From an uncultured Allomuricauda sp. (lineage in GTDB: Bacteria > Bacteroidota > Bacteroidia > Flavobacteriales > Flavobacteriaceae): a stretch of DNA of 7,061 nucleotides. The stretch is from positions 1-7,061 of the forward strand of contig CALDPL010000163.1 of assembly GCA_937911965.1 (NCBI GenBank). The letters run 5' to 3'. Both the position numbers and the translations under genes were made by a program. Positions within the stretch are counted from its first letter, which is position 1, and every line of letters starts with the position of its first letter. Positions 6,197 through 7,061 of this stretch are shown here, piece by piece. The notes below the pieces were generated by a model, which made no database searches, had not been told where the DNA came from, and was given only the letters and a program-made list of their open reading frames with translations.

Positions 6197-7061
6197 ATGA
6201 ATCTTCTGGAGCTGTTCAAAAAGATACTGCCCTTTGTCAAACCCTATAAATGGATGCTTGCGGCCACCCTGATCCTGACCCTGGTGGGTTCCGTGATGGC
6301 ACAGGTCAATGCCTATATATTGAGGTATACGGTGGATGAGCTCACGGTGATCACCCAAAGGCCGGACCCCATGGGAGAGGGGGTCCGTATCCTTATGATC
6401 ATCACTGCGATTCTTTTGGGCAAGGAACTGATCTATGCCGCGGTACAATTCGGACAGAAATTCTACGGGGAAAAATTGCGGATCTATATCTCCAGGGACT
6501 TCGCCCAACTTGTGGTCGAGAAAATTCTCTCCTACCGGATGGCATTCTATACGGCAACGGACAATGAGAGTGGTAAGTTGCAGACCCGGATCGATATGGG
6601 GATTTCCAGTCTAACCCGATTGGTACGAAACTTTTTTATCGATATCCTTCCCCTGTTCGCCAATGCCCTTTTGGCCTTGATCGCCATGTTCAACGCCAAT
6701 GTATGGGTCGGCTTGGTCAGCTTGAGCATTATCCCGATCTATTTTTATGTCAGCAACCTTCAGGCCAAGAAATTGAGCGGTTTTCGTCGATCGTTCAGGA
6801 CCCATAGGGAGACCAAGAGCAATGCCATAATAAGCATCATCGACTCCATCACGGTCATAAAGTCCTTTACCAGGGAATCCATGGAAGCCGCCAAGCACGA
6901 AAAGATCCAGTTCGACATGACCGAGAACCAAATGAAGACCCGGCATACGAGCTTTATGTTCGATAGCGTGAAATCCATGTTGGAACAGGTCGGGGTGGTG
7001 GTTGTCATCATCCTCACCGCCTATTTTGTGCTGGACGGGACCATGAGCATCGGGGCCATAA
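6197..7061 (+). CDS. ABC exporter, transmembrane domain portion (partial; continues beyond the window)
   Basis: An open frame from ATG at 6197 to the right edge, 288 codons plus one base, with no stop. It is the transmembrane domain of a type IV (B-family) ABC exporter. Residues 1-18 are the amphipathic elbow helix (LFKKILPFVKPYKW). Membrane segments are visible near 20-42, 64-85, 147-167, 168-186 and 262-280. Between them are the characteristic cytoplasmic stretches: GEKLRIYISRDF (91-102), SGKLQTRIDMGISSLTRLV (125-143) and the coupling-region motif VIKSFTRE (220-227). The Walker A, signature and Walker B motifs of a fused nucleotide-binding domain should follow outside the window, for a usual total of about 590 residues. 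It exports a lipid, drug, peptide or other amphipathic substrate across the inner membrane; no feature tells which. It is divergent from susC and likely unrelated to the uptake locus. Confidence 0.93.
   Translation, partial: MNLLELFKKILPFVKPYKWMLAATLILTLVGSVMAQVNAYILRYTVDELTVITQRPDPMGEGVRILMIITAILLGKELIYAAVQFGQKFYGEKLRIYISRDFAQLVVEKILSYRMAFYTATDNESGKLQTRIDMGISSLTRLVRNFFIDILPLFANALLALIAMFNANVWVGLVSLSIIPIYFYVSNLQAKKLSGFRRSFRTHRETKSNAIISIIDSITVIKSFTRESMEAAKHEKIQFDMTENQMKTRHTSFMFDSVKSMLEQVGVVVVIILTAYFVLDGTMSIGAI

Noticed and set aside
6017..6508. A 163-codon minus-strand open frame overlapping the start of the ABC exporter
   Set aside because: Most of it is antisense to clear exporter coding sequence. 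Only its last third lies in the spacer, and that is reported separately as a low-interest remnant.
1..7061. tRNA, rRNA, CRISPR array, insertion sequence or origin
   Set aside because: I saw no cloverleaf, spacer-repeat array, transposase-like frame, terminal inverted repeats or iterons in any part of the window.

Overview
The window looks like a chromosomal piece of a marine-type Bacteroidetes (Flavobacteriia) genome. The reasons are a tandem SusC/SusD outer-membrane uptake pair, start regions without Shine-Dalgarno sequences, very AT-rich intergenic DNA between moderately GC-rich genes, and promoter-like sequences of the Bacteroidetes type (TAnnTTTG) rather than the E. coli type.

Layout from left to right. 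(1) Bases 1-96, minus strand: the first 32 codons of a gene that runs off the left edge; its opening residues resemble the dihydrodipicolinate synthase/N-acetylneuraminate lyase (DapA) aldolase superfamily. (2) 97-228: a divergent regulatory region. (3) 229-1071, plus strand: a complete AraC-family regulator with an N-terminal cupin-like sensor. (4) 1106-1134: a strong hairpin terminator shared by two convergent transcripts. (5) 1190-2794 and 2806-5799, minus strand: a SusD-like surface lipoprotein and its SusC-like TonB-dependent transporter, transcribed leftward as susC-susD. (6) 5800-6196: a 397-bp divergent intergenic region. (7) 6197 to the right edge, plus strand: the N-terminal 288 residues of an ABC exporter, probably an independent unit.

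How the parts work together: SusC and SusD would form the outer-membrane pedestal-bin complex that captures an oligomeric nutrient and pulls it into the periplasm using TonB energy. The leftward aldolase-like gene could act on a downstream product, and the AraC protein is the obvious local regulator. No glycoside hydrolase, lyase, sulfatase or peptidase lies in the window, so the substrate cannot be read from it.

The most interesting signal is regulatory. A 30-bp block upstream of susC (5934-5963) and a 30-bp block upstream of the aldolase-like gene (147-176) align without gaps at 19 of 30 positions. They share an 11-base identical core and a second half-site 21 bp away. Both have the same orientation relative to the leftward genes, and each is followed after 26-27 bp by a -7-like element. 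This fits a tandem AraC-type activator site that co-regulates uptake and catabolism. I see no RNA gene, CRISPR array, insertion sequence or clearly new multi-gene system. Apart from the regulatory modules, the window is a fairly ordinary SusCD locus.
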